Shown piece by piece: positions 27,318-30,000 of a stretch of DNA of 30,000 nucleotides. Both the position numbers and the translations under genes were made by a program. Numbering within the stretch: the stretch's first letter is position 1; every line of letters begins with the position of its first letter. Where the stretch lies: the NCBI GenBank assembly GCA_963575745.1, contig CAUYUJ010003028.1:1-30000 (forward strand), given 5' to 3'. Origin of the DNA: Prorocentrum cordatum. Taxonomy: Eukaryota; Sar; Dinophyceae; Prorocentrales; Prorocentraceae. The notes beneath the pieces were generated by a model. That model had not been told where the DNA came from and ran no database searches. It worked only from the letters and a program-made list of their open reading frames with translations.

Positions 27318-27530
27318 AGAGTGGGCGTGGGCGTGAGCCTGCGCGTGCGCGTGGGCGTGGGCGCGGATGTGGGTGCGGGTGTGGGCGTGGGCGTGGGCGC
27401 GGGCGTGGGCGTAGGCGTGGGCTCTGGCGTCGGTGAGGGTGTGGGTGCTGCCCTGGTCCCCCCCCCCCCCCGGGCGTGAGCGTGGGCGTCGGCGTCGGAG
27501 TGGGTGTGGGTGCTGGCCTGCTGCCTCCCC
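27318..27530. repeat. GGGCGT hexamer minisatellite
   Basis: GTGGGC/GCGGGC hexamers with interruptions, plus a C-run at 27460-27472. It sits directly before the second CAA-R4-R5 cassette. Confidence 0.88.
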
Positions 27531-27564
27531 CCCTCGTCGTGAACGGGGCACACACAGGCGTTGA

Positions 27565-27825
27565 TGCCAACAATCACAACAACAACAACACCAACAACAA
27601 CAATCATGTTAAGACTGTTCGCCCGTGGCAACGGCAACGACAACGACGACGACGATGACAACTACCACACCAACAACAACAACAACAAGGATGCTGAGAC
27701 TGATCGCTCGTATCTTCTCGCGGGCCATTGAACATGTAGATCCCAAACCCTCGATACTCGCACTATTCGTCTTCGATCGTACCCCCATTGGGAATATAGA
27801 TCCTTCTTACCTGCAACGCAGCCCG
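27565..27825 (+). repeat. CAA tract plus R4 block, cassette 2
   Basis: Interrupted CAA/AAC tract 27568-27690, with a truncated R4 start (TTAAGACTGTTCGCCC at about 27608) inside it. The full R4 runs 27693-27820 (CTGATCGCTCGTATC, CCCAAACCCTCGATACTCGC, TTCGTCTTCGATCGTACCCC, CTTACCTGCAACG). Confidence 0.78.
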
Positions 27826-28045
27826 TGCAGCCCGTGAAGCAGGGGAAGGGAGAACGGATAGAAAGAAGGAAAAAGGGGTAGGGGGGAGGATGGAGCACGA
27901 GAGAGAGTAGCAGGAGGGGGGCTAGGAGCAGAAAGCACGTGGCAGAACCAGACGGGCAGATCGGGCGGGTAGGCCCTAACAGGCGGGTCGGGAAGGCGGG
28001 CCCAAGCAGCCAGGTCGAGCAGGCGGGTTGCTGAAGCGTGCGTCT
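27826..28045 (+). repeat. GA-rich block, cassette 2
   Basis: Contains GGAGCACGAGAGAGAGTAGC, then GGCAGAACCAGACGGGCAGA, then GGTCGAGCAGGCGGGT and TGAAGCGTGCGTC. It aligns in order with 28885-29045. Confidence 0.78.
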
Positions 28046-28345
28046 TGCATGAATCGCAAGGTCGTCTCGAGCGATAGCGCGATGCCCAAATAAATCGTGT
28101 CGAAATCCACAGCGACAGCGCGACTCCTGATTGTCAAAGGCGCGGCGTCTGAGCAAATTGCGAGGAAGTCCCACGCGAGAGCGCGATTCATGCATACATT
28201 GTGAAGGTGTCCCGAGCGAGAGCGCAACTTGGGAATACATTGTTAGAAGCATCAGGCGAGAACAGCTGCTGCTGTAAACCATCAAATCAAAAACACACAA
28301 TGTGCCCCAGAGGGGGCCGGTCAACACTAGTTATCATGTATTGAG
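28046..28345 (+). repeat. R5 degenerate repeats, cassette 2, and spacer
   Basis: About five R5 units (GAGCGATAGCGCGATGCCCA, CACGCGAGAGCGCGATTCAT and similar), ending near 28262. A short unassigned spacer then leads to the next CAA tract. Confidence 0.8.
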
Positions 28346-28735
28346 TTCAACAAGAGCAACAGCAGCAACAGTAGCACATGCAACAACAACATCATCAACA
28401 ACATCACACAACAACAATAATACCAACAACAAACACAAACTATATCAACCAACAAACAGCTAACAATCACAAGCCAACGGCCAACAAACAACATCCAAAC
28501 AGCAAACAACAAACAACACACAACAATCACCAATTCACAAAAACAACGACCCCAACATCATTAGTGCGAATAGTGTCCGCTTATCTGATCGCGTGCCACT
28601 CAACACGTATCTCCCAAACCCTCGATTTCATCCCCCTTCGTCGTCGATCGTACGACCTCCGGGATATATCTGTATATCTATATATATGTATGTATGTGTG
28701 TATCTATCTTTCTTATCTGCAACGTGTATTTCGTG
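28346..28735 (+). repeat. CAA tract plus R4 block, cassette 3
   Basis: CAA/AAC-rich DNA 28350-28555, then R4 at 28564-28725 (GTCCGCTTATCTGATCGCGT, CCCAAACCCTCGATTTC, TTCGTCGTCGATCGTACGAC). An AT-rich TATCTATATATATGTATG expansion (28670-28710) lies before the CTTATCTGCAACG end. Confidence 0.75.
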
Positions 28736-29036
28736 CTGCCCCTGAGGCAGGCAAACAGAGGACGGATGGAAGGAAGGGACAGAGGGGACGGAGGCGGCTG
28801 GAGCACGAGAGGAAGTATCAGGAGGGGGTCCGAGAGCAGAAACTACATGGCAGAACCGGACGGCAGAAGGGAGAACGGATGAGGATGGAGCACGAGAGAG
28901 AGTAGCAGGAAGGGGTCCGAGAGCAGAAAATACGTGGCAGAACCGGACGGGCAGATCGGGTGGGTAGGTCCTAACGGGCGTGTCGGGAAGGCAGACCCAC
29001 GCGGCCAGGTCGAGCAGGCGGGTGACTGAAGCGTGC
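28736..29036 (+). repeat. GA-rich block, cassette 3, with 88-bp internal duplication
   Basis: The segment GGAGCACGAGAG...GGTCCGAGAGCAGAAA...GGCAGAACCGGACGG occurs at about 28799-28864 and 28887-28951. The second copy continues into the part shared with cassette 2. Confidence 0.8.
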
Positions 29037-29157
29037 GTCCTGCACGAATCGCCGGGAAAATCTCGAGCGATAGCGCGATTCCCAAGTACATCGTGAGAAA
29101 TCCAGGGGCCAAGCTTGGTGACACCTCAATACCCCAATGGTCACCAGGAGAGGTGAT

Positions 29158-29162
<5 letters not shown>
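29037..29162 (+). repeat. R5 unit, cassette 3, truncated
   Basis: One clear unit (TCTCGAGCGATAGCGCGATT) and the start of another before similarity is lost near 29105. The rest to 29162 holds a weak stem around GGTGACACC / GGTCACC; nothing else is seen. Confidence 0.65.
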
Positions 29163-29209
<47 letters not shown>

Positions 29210-29250
29210 CTAGAACCACGCGCGCGCTTCGCGCGCGCTTAGGTTCTGTC
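29163..29250. repeat. (AT)n microsatellite and a GC hairpin
   Basis: AT dinucleotides occupy 29163-29210. Immediately after, AGAACC and GGTTCT bracket a stem GCGCGCG-CTT-CGCGCGC at about 29213-29246, a strong hairpin beside an easily melted AT tract. Confidence 0.85.
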
Positions 29251-29304
29251 GAGTCACAGACCCAGGAATCGTTGTGAGAAGAAATTGGTGACGCGAAGCG
29301 TCGT

Positions 29305-30000
29305 GGGGGCGTCCTTGGACGTCTGGGGTCTCCTGGGGCCTCTTGAGGGGCCTCCTGGGGGCCTCCTGGCGGCCTCTTGGGGCGGAAGGCTCGAGCTTGC
29401 GGTTCGTGGTCCCCCTCTGGGCCCCCTCTTGGGCCCGTCTTGGGGCCCTCTTGGGCCATCTTGGGCGCCTCTTGGGCCGTCTTGGGGCCCTCTTGGGCTG
29501 TCCTGGGGCCCTCTTGGAAGCTTCTTGGGCCGTCTTGGGGCGGTCTTGGGCGCCTCTTGGGCCGTCCTGTAACGTCGGAAAGCCCAAAAGACAACTTTGT
29601 TGAAAATGTACGTTTTACGAAGGGAATGGGCCAATTTTTGCGTCTAGGGGCCCTCTTGGGACGCATGTTGGAGGCTTCTTGGGGCCTCTTGGGGGCGTCC
29701 TTGGACGTCTGGGGTCTCCTGGGGCCTCTTGAGGGGCCTCCTGGGGGCCTCCTGGCGGCCTCTTGGGGCGGAAGGCTCGAGCTTGCGGTTCGTGGTCCCC
29801 CTCTGGGCCCCCTCTTGGGCCCGTCTTGGGGCCCTCTTGGGCCATCTTGGGCGCCTCTTGGGCCGTCTTGGGGCCCTCTTGGGCTGTCCTGGGGCCCTCT
29901 TGGAAGCTTCTTGGGCCGTCTTGGGGCGGTCTTGGGCGCCTCTTGGGCCGTCCTGTAACGTCGGAAAGCCCAAAAGACAACTTTGTTGAAAATGTACGTT
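29305..30000. repeat. 386-bp tandem repeat, running off the window
   Basis: 29305-29614 recurs as 29691-30000 at a constant offset of 386 and appears identical by eye over 310 bases. Each unit holds many imperfect CTTGGGGCCCTCTTGGGCCG sub-repeats (11-18 bases) and a unique part, GTAACGTCGGAAAGCCCAAA through GAATGGGCCAATTTTTGCGT. Long frames on both strands (GPLGPSW on plus, APRRPKR on minus) follow from sub-repeats lacking stops. I do not regard them as genes. Confidence 0.95.

Noticed and set aside
29285-29958. GPLGPSW-type proteins at the 3' end
   Set aside because: Both strands are open over a sub-repeated satellite; identical frames recur at the 386-bp offset.
1-30000. tRNA, rRNA or trans-spliced leader relic
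   Set aside because: No T-loop-like GGTTCRANNCC with a matching acceptor stem, no conserved rRNA words and no CCATTTTGGCTCAAG-type leader were found by eye.

Overview
This window looks like repeat-rich nuclear DNA from a eukaryote, most likely a dinoflagellate or a similar large-genome alga. The evidence is indirect: no bacterial gene layout, long triplet and minisatellite arrays, several dispersed repeat families in degenerate copies, and a retroelement whose reverse transcriptase (RT) and tyrosine recombinase (YR) resemble those I associate with dinoflagellate genomes. I found no spliced-leader relic, rRNA, tRNA or recognisable host gene, so the assignment is an inference.

Layout. 1-5.16 kb: a GAGGCT array, GC-rich DNA, CTC/TCC polypyrimidine tracts, (GAC)n, several short duplicated blocks, and a three-copy 90-bp repeat. 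5.17-12.61 kb: a degenerate, plus-strand tyrosine-recombinase retroelement of the DIRS/PAT/Ngaro type. Its parts, in order, are a weak Gag-like region, RT, RNase H, a linker and YR, followed by two 123-bp direct repeats flanking a 308-bp structured spacer. Reading frame changes many times, but nearly all catalytic residues can still be read. 12.6-18.4 kb: dispersed repeats, a small inverted-repeat element (14207-14470), a fold-back element (14661-14822), a quasi-palindromic triplet block (15.77-16.26 kb) and a 40-bp degenerate repeat. 18.4-22 kb: GAT triplets, an 18-19 copy 51-bp minisatellite, GGA polypurine tracts and a second fold-back element. 22.2-29.1 kb: three successive cassettes with the same order (CAA-rich tract, unique-looking R4 block, variable repeat block, R5 repeats), with a long AT-richer minisatellite domain (24.19-26.72 kb) between the first and second. 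29.3-30 kb: a tandem repeat of 386-bp period that runs off the window end.

How the parts work together. Only the retroelement forms a functional unit. RT and RNase H would copy its RNA into DNA and the YR would insert a circular intermediate at short homology. As it stands, frame disruptions and the lack of a visible 5' repeat partner suggest an inactive copy, unless some disruptions are introns. The many open frames elsewhere (poly-Ser, poly-Arg, poly-Asp, 'GHEGQRG', 'GPLGPSW') come from repeats whose periods are multiples of three or which lack stops; I do not count them as genes.
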